From: TCS55 sp964343505
GTDB taxonomy: Bacteria; Fidelibacterota; Marinisomatia; Marinisomatales; TCS55
Assembly (NCBI GenBank): GCA_964343505.1
Contig: CAYFJU010000004.1
Span: forward strand, 1 to 64,000
Direction of reading: 5' to 3'
Length of the DNA stretch: 64,000 nucleotides
Shown here piece after piece: positions 16,758 through 24,087 of this stretch; positions within the stretch are counted from its first letter, which is position 1, and each line of letters starts with the position of its first letter. The notes beneath the pieces are model-generated. The model was not told the origin of the DNA. It did not search any database and saw nothing but the letters and a program-made list of their open reading frames with translations. Made by a program: the position numbers and the translations under genes.

Positions 16758-16820
16758 CCGCGAAGGACGCCAAATTACACCAAGATAATTTTCTTAGTGT
16801 TCTTTCGTGAACTTAGTGGC
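16757..16820. repeat. Inverted repeat between tkt and rpiB
   Basis: GCCGCGAAGGACGCC at 16757-16771 faces its degenerate inverted copy ending CTTAGTGGC at 16812-16820, with an inner ACACCAAGA / TCTTAGTGT stem around the centre. It is the same repeat type as the pair in the rpe-tkt gap and overlaps the tkt stop codon. Confidence 0.55.
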
Positions 16821-16830
16821 AAGAAAAAAC

Positions 16831-17268
16831 ATGAAAATACACTTAGCAACAGACCACGCCGGTCTCGAACTCAAAAACATCATAAAAAATTATTTAACCA
16901 AAAATGGTCATGAAGTGACCGATCACGGCGCCCATGAATACGACGCCCTTGATGATTATCCAGATTTTATTTTTCCCTGTGCCCATGCGGTGGCAAGGGA
17001 CACGGAAAGTCGTGGTATTATTTTAGGTGGCTCCGGCCAGGGAGAAGCGATGGCGGCCAACCGGGTGAAAGGGGTGCGTGCGGCCGTGTTTTATAATGGT
17101 CCGGAAGAAATCGTGAAACTCTCCCGGGAACACAATGACGCTAACATTCTTTCATTGGGTGCACGCTTCATGACCGAAGCTGAAATTTACGATGTGATTG
17201 AAATGTGGCTGACTGAACCCTTCGAAGGGGGGCGGCACCAGCGGCGGATTGAGAAGTTGGATTTATAA
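16831..17268 (+). CDS. rpiB: Ribose-5-phosphate isomerase B
   Basis: A 145-residue RpiB/LacAB-family protein from the ATG at 16831 (MKIHLATDHAG). The frame opens at a GTG at 16807, but the family start is the MKI segment. Motifs: DHAGLELK, HGAHEYDALDDYPDF, GGSGQGEAMAANRVKG and NDANILSLGARF. At the catalytic base it has Glu in GGSGQGE, as in Mycobacterium tuberculosis RpiB, not the Cys of the E. coli type. It interconverts ribose 5-phosphate and ribulose 5-phosphate, completing the cluster with rpe and tkt. Confidence 0.95.
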   Translation: MKIHLATDHAGLELKNIIKNYLTKNGHEVTDHGAHEYDALDDYPDFIFPCAHAVARDTESRGIILGGSGQGEAMAANRVKGVRAAVFYNGPEEIVKLSREHNDANILSLGARFMTEAEIYDVIEMWLTEPFEGGRHQRRIEKLDL

Positions 17269-17278
17269 AGAACCCATT

Positions 17279-18340
17279 TTAATTCATCATCTTCATTAAT
17301 TTGAGACAAAGTGCGTCAATTTTTCTGGAATCTTTTATGAAGACCGAGACGTTTGTCAGGATCACGACGCCTGTTTGGTCCTCAACATTGATAGCCATAG
17401 AGGAGGTATAACCCCCGGTACCGCCATTATGCCAGTGGAGGGTTTTTCCTTCCTTTTCTAACACAATCCAACCCAGGGCTACATCAACACCCTCCCTGAC
17501 TTGGAATGTCTTCGTCCGCTGGAGGGTTAATACGGGGTCTCCCGAGAAATTGGCTTGGGCGAAATTGCTCAAGTCCGCAACGGTTGAAACCACCCCTCCA
17601 GCCGGTTGAAACGCATTCAAATCCCAGTGAGAGACTTCTCTCCCTTTTTTATCAATACCTTTTACAACCCGGTCTTCCAGGTCTACCCGATCGAGGGACG
17701 TGGAGGTCATGCTGTATTTTTCTATCACATAACGATTCAAAAGATCGGCATACTGCATCCCGGAATTATATTCTAAAACATGACCTAAAAAACCAGCGCC
17801 AAGATTGGAGTATTGATTTTTTTCTCCCGGAATCGTTTTCAGCTTCATTTTCTTTTTAAAATATTTTCCCATGCGCTTCAAATCGTAATTCACATAGGGA
17901 TTATCCCCATTGCGTAGGATGTCCCAAATCATGCCGCTGGGCATTCTTGGCAATCCGGAGGTATGGTTGGCCAGCATTTGGACGGTAACCGTGACGCCCT
18001 TTTTTTCAGTCCTTTTCAATTTAAAAGGGACATAATCCTGGAGCGGTTTATCCAACTCAATTCGACCTTCATGGACCAGGTTTGCTAATATCGTCGAAGT
18101 AAACACTTTCGTGATTGATCCAATTTCAAACACACGATTTCGATTATCAACCGTTTCAATATTCCCGCCTTGCTTGATGGCGCCATAATAATTGACTTTA
18201 TCCCCTTGAATAAAGGCCACGGAGAATTGGGCTTTTTCCGGGAATAAATCCATAAGGTGGTGTATTGAATCGATTTGTGTCGACGTTTGAGCCAGGGTGA
18301 TCGAATAAACAATCAGGATAAATTTGACGAATCTTTTCAT
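17279..18340 (-). CDS. Exported serine hydrolase (class C beta-lactamase / esterase fold)
   Basis: About 353 residues from the ATG at 18340, which has GGAG eight bases upstream; the frame extends to another ATG at 18355. A signal peptide ends near LAQT. Active-site motifs are GSITKVF (SxxK), YSNLG (YxN) and HNGGTGG (HxG, replacing KTG). The set is typical of the AmpC-like serine hydrolases that act as esterases, D-aminopeptidases or DD-peptidases, so drug resistance should not be assumed. The start region abuts the stop of the broken VOC gene upstream. Substrate unknown. Confidence 0.85.
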   Translation of the reverse strand: MKRFVKFILIVYSITLAQTSTQIDSIHHLMDLFPEKAQFSVAFIQGDKVNYYGAIKQGGNIETVDNRNRVFEIGSITKVFTSTILANLVHEGRIELDKPLQDYVPFKLKRTEKKGVTVTVQMLANHTSGLPRMPSGMIWDILRNGDNPYVNYDLKRMGKYFKKKMKLKTIPGEKNQYSNLGAGFLGHVLEYNSGMQYADLLNRYVIEKYSMTSTSLDRVDLEDRVVKGIDKKGREVSHWDLNAFQPAGGVVSTVADLSNFAQANFSGDPVLTLQRTKTFQVREGVDVALGWIVLEKEGKTLHWHNGGTGGYTSSMAINVEDQTGVVILTNVSVFIKDSRKIDALCLKLMKMMN

Positions 18341-18354
18341 TTTAGTTCTCCACA

Positions 18355-18711
18355 TTATTTAATATCCTTTCCGAAGGTCCATCGGTGGCATTCCAGGCCT
18401 TGCACTTCATAATTCCGGTCGCCGTAGAAGTGATTTTTCAGTTCAGTGATGAGTTTCGCACCGGTAGCCTTGGCCCGTTCAAAATGGGTGTCCACATCAT
18501 CCACATAGACGTATAGACCTATGGTCGTTTTACCTGAATTATTGGCGGGACTCTCCCAACCCTCCCGGGCGTTGCTGGGACCAACCATTATTATGCCATC
18601 TTTATATTCCATTTCCGATTGAACGATTTAACTGCCCTCATTGGGGAGGACCAACCCTGTCTTGAAACCGAAGGTTTTTTCCAGCCACACCAAAACCGCT
18701 TTTTGGGTCAC
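18355..18711 (-). pseudogene. Broken VOC/glyoxalase-family gene, cut at the AbiE operon
   Basis: The C-terminal 85 residues (GPSNAREGWESPAN, LYVYVDDVDTHFERAKATGA, FYGDRNYEV, CHRWTFGKD) are the second half of a VOC-fold protein. Reading upstream on the minus strand, the same frame continues with VLVWLEKTFGFKTGLVLP, then a TAA stop, then IVQSEMEYKDG, so homology runs through an in-frame stop at about 18630. It ends where the AbiEii gene ends (18708), and the first 30 or so residues are missing. It is therefore a pseudogene with one nonsense change and a lost 5' end. A paralogous fragment lies on the other side of AbiE. Confidence 0.65.
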
Positions 18712-19511
18712 AGACTCAATTTCTTTAAATGTCTTCTTGTTTCCCGTTCTACTTGTTCAAATTCTGGTAGGCCTTGGATTTGTTCACGCATTGATTTTTG
18801 CCACCGGCCTTTGTATTGAGGTATTCGCTGTTCTAATTTCTCATGGAAGTCAGTAGGGTTCAATCCTTTGCCGGTGCATTTATTTGTAAATTCATTTACA
18901 TAAAAGTCAACATCCATTCCGAACACTTCCAGTAAATACCAGATGTCGTAAAAATCCCGTGCCTGCATGCGTTGCATGACCGAACGCATTTTTTCAACTA
19001 ATACTTCCTCCAAGAGGTAGCAAAGGAGCTGATGGCCTTCCTGATCAGAATAATTCAATAATGGGGGTTTCCAAATGGGCTCAAATTCAAGCTGTTCACT
19101 TCTCGAAATATCTACTTTTACTCTTTTTTGTTTACCCAGCCCACCCAAAGGACCAACATAACTTATGTAGAAGTTGAGGTTACCGTCTTCATATTTATTA
19201 TTTTTGATTATTTCGAGTGGAATATTTGCTTCTTCTTGTGCGAATTCAAACAGTTCATCAAACCACTGAAAAATATCTTCATTGGTAATTTTATCATTCA
19301 AAAGGGTAAAGTCTAAATCTTCCGAAAAGCGATAATCTTCGAAATACACTTTCTTTAAAACAGTTCCGCCTTTGACTACAAGTATCATTGAAAGTTGCTC
19401 ATGGTGAGCAATTCCCTGTAAAATCCAAGAAATCACATAGTCCTTTTCTATTTGCTGATCACGGACACCATTTTCACGAGCTATCTGTTGTATTTCACCA
19501 GGTTTGATCAT
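18708..19511 (-). CDS. abiEii: AbiEii-type nucleotidyltransferase toxin
   Basis: A 267-residue protein with the nucleotidyltransferase motif KGGTVLKKVYF (GGT at 48-50) and SEDLDF (Asp65, Asp67), then downstream KVDIS (about 149) and a helical C-terminal half with ARDFYDIWYL. This is the DUF1814/AbiEii arrangement. Such toxins transfer nucleotides to tRNA or other targets and give abortive phage infection; AbiE is a type IV toxin-antitoxin system. It overlaps the upstream antitoxin gene by ATGA, the usual order antitoxin then toxin. Confidence 0.9.
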   Translation of the reverse strand: MIKPGEIQQIARENGVRDQQIEKDYVISWILQGIAHHEQLSMILVVKGGTVLKKVYFEDYRFSEDLDFTLLNDKITNEDIFQWFDELFEFAQEEANIPLEIIKNNKYEDGNLNFYISYVGPLGGLGKQKRVKVDISRSEQLEFEPIWKPPLLNYSDQEGHQLLCYLLEEVLVEKMRSVMQRMQARDFYDIWYLLEVFGMDVDFYVNEFTNKCTGKGLNPTDFHEKLEQRIPQYKGRWQKSMREQIQGLPEFEQVERETRRHLKKLSL

Positions 19512-20329
19512 GTGTAGATAGCAGATTTAATAGTTTCCGTTTCCAAGTTTAGCTGAATGCTCCATCGGCTAATCATTTTTCCTGTCTTTGGCAGTTCTGT
19601 ATCCAGCAACACAAAAGAGGCCGTTTTCGCTTTTTGTAGGTCGTCAATAATATTACACTCTATTTCCAGGATTTCCAGTAGATAGCCAAGACGTTTTATC
19701 ACGGCCTGCGATTTGAACTTTTGGGCATATTGCAGGAGTTTGTCGAACTTGATTTTGTCTCTTGATGTATAGATTGCTCTTGCTATTTCCACAATACCGC
19801 CCGCATAATCGGGCTTGAATAAACAGTCGATTATTGTTTTTTCAAGGTCAGAGCAAAGGACTTTATGAAAATTGTCAATCCAGAATTTTTTAGCGCCAAA
19901 GAAGTGGTTTTTATTGTGATATATAAACTGGAAAGGGATCTTCTTGATTTTGATCATCGAAGGACGAATTTGCTTTGAAACAATAATTTGTTCTTTCAAA
20001 GACGGCTGGGTTATAAGGTTATGAATTTGCAATGCAGAATAATAACCTATGTAATGCTTAATATCTTTAACTAAGTATTCCGCTATTAGATGCCAGTCAG
20101 GCATAAAAGATTCAGCGTCCTGTTCATATGGGATAACGTAGTAAACTCCTTTTTTCAATCGCATCAGGAGCCCTCTTTTGGTCATATCACTCACCAATTC
20201 CTTGACAGAACTTTCACTTGATTGGGGCAAGGCCTTGATAGCTTCAGCATAATCAAAACAAGCCTTGTTCTGGTTATTAAAGTAGGACAGAAGCTCACTA
20301 GATTTTGTTGATATGTACTTATTGATCAT
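19508..20329 (-). CDS. abiEi: AbiEi-type antitoxin / autorepressor
   Basis: A 273-residue protein. The N-terminal 70 residues form a winged helix (SVKELVSDMTKRGLLMRLKKG, then VYYVIP), as in AbiEi antitoxins that bind their own promoter. The middle part has YYSALQIHNL and the C-terminal domain has CSDLEKTIIDCLFKPDYAGG, a segment conserved in the family. It counteracts AbiEii and represses the operon by binding paired inverted repeats. Two matching palindromes lie directly upstream at 20338 and 20426. Confidence 0.88.
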   Translation of the reverse strand: MINKYISTKSSELLSYFNNQNKACFDYAEAIKALPQSSESSVKELVSDMTKRGLLMRLKKGVYYVIPYEQDAESFMPDWHLIAEYLVKDIKHYIGYYSALQIHNLITQPSLKEQIIVSKQIRPSMIKIKKIPFQFIYHNKNHFFGAKKFWIDNFHKVLCSDLEKTIIDCLFKPDYAGGIVEIARAIYTSRDKIKFDKLLQYAQKFKSQAVIKRLGYLLEILEIECNIIDDLQKAKTASFVLLDTELPKTGKMISRWSIQLNLETETIKSAIYT

Positions 20330-20337
20330 AGTCTCAT

Positions 20338-20356
20338 AGTCAGGTTAAACCTGACT
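20338..20356. promoter_or_regulatory. Proximal AbiEi operator palindrome
   Basis: AGTCAGGTT-A-AACCTGACT is a perfect inverted repeat of nine-base arms, 9 bases upstream of the abiEi start codon. It shares the TCAGGTT/AACCTGA core with the site at 20426. Confidence 0.8.
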
Positions 20357-20425
20357 GCAACGATACAAAAGATAGACATAAATTTACTTAATACCACCAA
20401 TTAAATTCTTTTTCATAGAAATAAT

Positions 20426-20442
20426 GTCAGGTTTAACCTGAC
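20426..20442. promoter_or_regulatory. Distal AbiEi operator palindrome
   Basis: GTCAGGTT-T-AACCTGAC is perfect, and is flanked by a further TCATAG/CTATGA pair (about 20413-20454). Its centre is about 87 bases from that of the proximal site, with an AT-rich stretch between them that probably holds the promoter. Paired repeats are what AbiEi of Streptococcus agalactiae binds. Confidence 0.78.
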
Positions 20443-20669
20443 AATAACGCTATGAAACATAACAAACATATGGTGCAGAGTAAGGATTGGTTCTTTTGCA
20501 AAGCTTGGGATTTATGGCTGGCTTGTTCAACTTGTATCTTATTTTTTATCATGAAGTGCAATAGGATGGTGCGCTGTAAACATAGTGGTTTTCGAGCTGG
20601 CTCGAAAAAACCAAAGCGTTTAGCGTGATTATTCTTATTCTTTTGTTTTTCTTTCACTTATCTTTCCGT

Positions 20670-20993
20670 TCAGAATTCAACATCCTTCGTGTGCCGACCA
20701 AAGGTCCATTGGTGTCCTTCGCAATCATTCACTTCGTAATTCCTGTCCCCATAAAACTGGATTTCCGGTTCTGAGATGATTTCAGCGCCAGCAGTTTGGG
20801 CCTGTTCAAAATGGGCGTCCACATCATCCACATACACATATAATACCATAGTGGTTATGCCACCGTTGTTAGCGGGACTTTCCCAGCCCTCCCTGGCGTC
20901 GCTGTAATTCGGGGCATATTTTCCGGTTGATTTATGGGCATTGCTCTTCTTGCGATTATGTATCCAAAATAAGCGTCTTTTGACCGTGATCAT
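20670..20993 (-). pseudogene. Second VOC-family fragment
   Basis: From about residue 30, the 107-residue frame matches the C-terminal half of the VOC fragment at 18355 (DAREGWESPANNGG, LYVYVDDVDAHFEQAQTAGA, FYGDRNYEV, HQWTFGRH), with roughly 70% DNA identity by eye. The N-terminal half of the VOC fold is absent. The first 28 residues overlap the end of the metallophosphoesterase gene and look non-homologous. It is probably a decayed paralogue. The stretch between it and AbiE (20443-20669) shows no gene, only a GGTTTTCGAG/CTCGAAAAAACC hairpin at 20587-20610. Confidence 0.55.
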
Positions 20994-22032
20994 TGACGCG
21001 GTAAAATTGATTGTCCCTGATCAATAATCCCTGGGCCGCTCCGGTAAATTTATCCTGGGGATATTGTACATCCACACGAATCACTTTACCGTCCCAAAAG
21101 GGGGCAATCCTTTTAACGATTGAATGGCCAATGATGATTTTACTAGCCATAAAATAGGCCAGAATCCGATCTAAGACAAGCTCACCCGTAGGGGCATATT
21201 CGTCAGCTAAGCCTCGATACCATAAAGGGCCCAGGTCTTCGTGAACCAGTTTAGCCGTAAGGTTTTCAGAAGGTGGGGGGTGGTTGATGAACTCCCTGCC
21301 GACCCCGTTGATTTCATCCATGGTCAGGTTGGCGGCAATTAATTGAGGACTGATTCCGCCGTGGGCAAAGAGCAAATCGCCGAGGCACTCAAGGATATTT
21401 TTGGACTTCAACCATTGGACGACAATGGCATTCTCATTGAAAAGGGTTTGATAGTAATAGAGACACGCTTCATAAAAATCCCGCTGGGAGGAGTAGGATT
21501 GGGCGAAGGCCGGGTATTTGGGGTGGAGATAGCGGTAATCACCCTGCAAATACATAGCTTCGTGATTACCCAGGATATAATGGGCCATCCCGCCTTGTGA
21601 TTCTGCTTCCTGTTCCAATTTATAAATCAGCCACAGGCATTGGGTGGCATTCGGGCCCCGGTCTACCAAGTCTCCTGTCAGAATAAGATGACCATGTCCA
21701 AAGAGCCATTGATAGTTCTTGTCCATGATATGATTGCCCACCAATAAACTATAGAGTGCATTAAAATTTCCTTCAATATCAGACAACACAAACATTTGCT
21801 CAGGTCGGGGATAAACGGCAGGCGGGGTGGGGTGAGATTCTCTTAAACAGAATTCGAATTGATCATGATCCTGATTGTCAACGCGGACCGAAATCGGCTG
21901 CGTGCGAGGAACCTCTCGCTCTTTGATTGCGTAACCCCCAATCTCAGAGATTCCATATACCAAGCGGACAGTCTCTGGACGGCTTCCCTCCAGAATATAT
22001 GGGCCGTCTTCACCTGAAAAAGGAGCGTGCAT
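20956..22032 (-). CDS. Calcineurin-like metallophosphoesterase (PPP-type)
   Basis: A 358-residue protein. The di-metal phosphoesterase motifs come in order: LSDIEGN (about 103; the usual DxHG has Glu in place of His here), GDLVDRG (about 139), GNHEAM (about 174), FAHGG (about 243) and IIGHS (about 315). The first 95 residues are a separate beta-rich domain (EGSRPETVRLVYGI). Pattern and length resemble bacterial Ser/Thr protein phosphatases or ApaH-like enzymes. The substrate is unknown. The Glu in the first motif may change metal preference. Confidence 0.82.
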   Translation of the reverse strand: MHAPFSGEDGPYILEGSRPETVRLVYGISEIGGYAIKEREVPRTQPISVRVDNQDHDQFEFCLRESHPTPPAVYPRPEQMFVLSDIEGNFNALYSLLVGNHIMDKNYQWLFGHGHLILTGDLVDRGPNATQCLWLIYKLEQEAESQGGMAHYILGNHEAMYLQGDYRYLHPKYPAFAQSYSSQRDFYEACLYYYQTLFNENAIVVQWLKSKNILECLGDLLFAHGGISPQLIAANLTMDEINGVGREFINHPPPSENLTAKLVHEDLGPLWYRGLADEYAPTGELVLDRILAYFMASKIIIGHSIVKRIAPFWDGKVIRVDVQYPQDKFTGAAQGLLIRDNQFYRVNDHGQKTLILDT

Positions 22033-22075
22033 TACTTAGGCGAAAACTTTGCGAAAGTTTGGTTCCTTCGCAAGG

Positions 22076-22675
22076 TTAATCCTCAGAATTTGGATTACTA
22101 TTCATCTCAGTATCGAAGAGTGAATTTTTTGTCTTCAAAAGGTCAGTTGGTGTATTCATATTCAGAAAGTATTTAGAATGCATGGAAAGATCAATCAAAT
22201 GGGTATCAGTTTTTTCAACTATATTTTTTAAACTGAAATCTCCTCCATCAATTTCTCTTTCACAAATTCCCAATATTTCCTTTTTATAAAACCCACAGGT
22301 GTATTGGGGAATTCCTTCAACCAAGGGTAAAACAATATTTACCCCGTCACGCTTTTTATTCCACAAATCCATGATTACGAATTGGGTGATCAGGGGCAGG
22401 TCGCAAGAAAGCAGAAAAACCCAATCAGATTTCGTATGATGCAGGGCAGTAAATAAACCATTGATGGGCGCTCGGATATCCAATTCATCCTGAATTTGGG
22501 GATAAGTGATTTCTGCTTCAGGCTGCTTCCCAATGATCATGGTAGTATCAAACAGGCTGCACACCGCCCACAGAATATCAATTATCCGTTTTTCACCAAT
22601 CTCCGTTTTCCATTTGGGAGAACCAAATCGTTTACTTTGTCCGCCGATCAAGATAAATGCTGATGCCGGTATCAT
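22076..22675 (-). CDS. mobA: Molybdenum cofactor guanylyltransferase
   Basis: A 199-residue protein with the MobA nucleotide-binding loop ILIGGQSKRFGSPKWK at the N-terminus and FLLSCDLPLI for the Mg-binding Asp. Family length is about 190-200. It links GMP to Mo-molybdopterin to give the bis-MGD cofactor used by DMSO-reductase-family enzymes, such as the one encoded at 27574. It is divergently transcribed from the sulfur/Mo-enzyme operon across a 76-base promoter region, so the cofactor and its enzyme may share control. Confidence 0.9.
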   Translation of the reverse strand: MIPASAFILIGGQSKRFGSPKWKTEIGEKRIIDILWAVCSLFDTTMIIGKQPEAEITYPQIQDELDIRAPINGLFTALHHTKSDWVFLLSCDLPLITQFVIMDLWNKKRDGVNIVLPLVEGIPQYTCGFYKKEILGICEREIDGGDFSLKNIVEKTDTHLIDLSMHSKYFLNMNTPTDLLKTKNSLFDTEMNSNPNSED

Positions 22676-22703
22676 GAAAGAATTTCAGTAAAAAATTAGG
22701 TAT

Positions 22704-22716
22704 AAACATAATGTTT
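22704..22716. promoter_or_regulatory. Candidate ArsR operator in the mobA/arsR divergent promoter
   Basis: AAACAT-A-ATGTTT forms a short inverted repeat in the AT-rich gap between mobA and the ArsR-family gene, in a place to affect both promoters. ArsR proteins bind imperfect inverted repeats of about this size. There is only one copy, so support is limited. Confidence 0.4.
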
Positions 22717-22751
22717 GTTTTATATATAAAAAATACTATATTCCGGGCGCC

Positions 22752-23114
22752 ATGGTTGAAAATACAACCCGTATTTCGCCCGAATTCATTCAAGCCGCTT
22801 CACGGATATTGAAAACACTTGGGCACCCTGACCGAATTAAAATCGTGGAATTTCTTGATGGTGGCGAAAAAACTGTTGGGCAAATTCACAGAAAATTAGA
22901 TTTAATTCAACCAGTAGTTAGTCAGCATTTAAAAGTAATGTATGAGCGAGGGATTGTGATCTACCGCAAGGAAGGGACACGCTACTTTTATTCACTCGCC
23001 AATGGATTCATTTACAAAATCTTGGGCTGTATGGCTGATGCACAGGAAAAAATTTCAACCGGGAAATGGAAATTAGATTCTTTCCCGTTTAATCAGGAGG
23101 AGGCAACCAAATGA
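22752..23114 (+). CDS. ArsR-family winged-helix repressor
   Basis: A 120-residue protein with the ArsR fold: ILKTLGHPDRIKIVEFL (dimer helix and start of DNA-binding domain), TVGQIHRKLDLIQPVVSQHL as recognition helix, and the wing YRKEGTRYFYSL. It has one Cys (in ILGCMADA), so it lacks the two-Cys persulfide switch of SqrR/BigR and the usual metal-binding Cys pairs. It overlaps tusA by ATGA and heads the sulfur operon, so it probably represses it. The inducer could be a sulfur species, but this is inference. Confidence 0.88.
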   Translation: MVENTTRISPEFIQAASRILKTLGHPDRIKIVEFLDGGEKTVGQIHRKLDLIQPVVSQHLKVMYERGIVIYRKEGTRYFYSLANGFIYKILGCMADAQEKISTGKWKLDSFPFNQEEATK

Positions 23115-23347
23115 GTGATCAATCGTTCGACCAGGAGTTGGACTGCAGGGGGCTGAACTGTCCGCTCCCAGTTTTGAAAACAAAAAAAGCCATGGATAGC
23201 ATGACCCAGGGAGAAGTTTTAAAAATGATTTCTTCTGATCCGGGATCCATGAATGACATAACTGCATGGGCAAACCGTACCGGCAATGATTTGCTCTCTT
23301 CTGGCAGCACAGATGATGGCTACGTGTTCATCATCAAAAAAGTTTAG
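23111..23347 (+). CDS. tusA: TusA-family sulfur carrier protein
   Basis: A 78-residue protein with DCRGLNCPLPVLKTKKAM, the CPxP motif of TusA/SirA proteins. Cys17 is the residue that carries persulfide. Size and fold pattern fit fully. TusA passes sulfane sulfur between rhodaneses, DsrE proteins and downstream enzymes. It is encoded between the ArsR regulator and dsrE2, and together with the rhodanese-dioxygenase two genes on it forms a sulfur-relay set. Cytoplasmic. Confidence 0.92.
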   Translation: MSDQSFDQELDCRGLNCPLPVLKTKKAMDSMTQGEVLKMISSDPGSMNDITAWANRTGNDLLSSGSTDDGYVFIIKKV

Positions 23348-23357
23348 GGGTGGATTC

Positions 23358-23873
23358 ATGAGTGAAAACAGGCAAAAACGGATGGCATTGATTGCTTCCA
23401 AAGGAACGCTGGACTGGGCCTATCCGCCTTTTATCCTGGCATCCACAGCGGCAGCGATGGATATGGAGGTTGGCATCTTTTTTACTTTCTATGGTTTGAC
23501 CCTTTTAAATAAGAAGATCGAGGCAAAAGTGGCTCCTGCAACTAATCCGGCCATGCCCATGAAAATGCCATTCGGGCCGAAAGGTGTGCAGGACTTTGAA
23601 TGGCCGATCCCAAACCTGGTTATGGGCAATTTACCCGGATTTGAAACGATGGCAACGTCCCTAATGAAAAAAACCTTTAAAAATAAAGGCGTGGCCACCA
23701 TTGAGGAACTGCGGGAAATCTGCATTGAATCCGGTGTTAAACTCATTGGCTGCCAAATGACCATGGATGTTTTTGGATTTGAAAAGGATCAATTCGTAGA
23801 CAGTGTGGACATCGGCGGTGCAGCATCTTTCTTGGAATTTGCCGCAGACGCCGATATTACCTTATTCGTTTAA
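23358..23873 (+). CDS. DsrE2-like sulfur-transfer protein
   Basis: A 171-residue protein from the ATG at 23358, with AGGGGTGG upstream; the open frame runs further upstream into tusA, but that part is not homologous. The pattern (RMALIASKGTLDWAYPPFILA, GIFFTFYGLTLL, MPNLVMGN-like LVMGNLPGFE, and VKLIGCQMTMDVFG) is that of DsrE2, a membrane-associated or peripheral sulfur carrier of the DsrE/F/H superfamily. The Cys in IGCQMTMD is the conserved persulfide carrier. In sulfur oxidisers dsrE2 is encoded beside rhodanese and tusA, as here. Confidence 0.88.
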   Translation: MSENRQKRMALIASKGTLDWAYPPFILASTAAAMDMEVGIFFTFYGLTLLNKKIEAKVAPATNPAMPMKMPFGPKGVQDFEWPIPNLVMGNLPGFETMATSLMKKTFKNKGVATIEELREICIESGVKLIGCQMTMDVFGFEKDQFVDSVDIGGAASFLEFAADADITLFV

Positions 23874-23921
23874 CTGAGCCCAGATAGAGAAAAAGGGTCG
23901 GGAAACTGGGGAAGAAGTATG

Positions 23922-23984
23922 CCCGTGATTTGTATCGGGTAAGCCGTGAAAAATCTACCCATCGGCGGAATCGTCAAAATGACG
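23922..23984 (+). promoter_or_regulatory. Cluster of three small hairpins upstream of the persulfide dioxygenase gene
   Basis: CCCG/CGGG at 23922-23939, GCCG/CGGC at 23943-23966 and CGTC-AAAAT-GACG at 23972-23984 follow each other in the 214-base gap after dsrE2. No known riboswitch consensus is clear. They may attenuate or stabilise the transcript. Nothing else is visible in the gap apart from GGGAGAA before the next ATG. Confidence 0.3.
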
Positions 23985-24087
23985 AATGCTTATCTATGAA
24001 TAGCACCGAAAACCAAAGCCATCTAAATATAACAGAAGTGAAAAACATTTTTTTGTCCGATGCAACCCTAAATGTTGGGAGAATAAT

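Noticed and set aside
17279..18340. Reading the serine hydrolase as a beta-lactamase resistance gene
   Set aside because: The third motif is HNGG and not KTG, and the fold is shared by many esterases and peptidases.
20433..20657. 74-residue minus-strand frame upstream of AbiE
   Set aside because: It covers the distal operator palindrome, has low-complexity Lys/Asn start and no family resemblance.
23874..24087. Cobalamin or RNase P RNA in the gap after dsrE2
   Set aside because: GGGAAACTGGGG looked suggestive, but the B12-box, the GCCACTG element and the RNase P core are not present.
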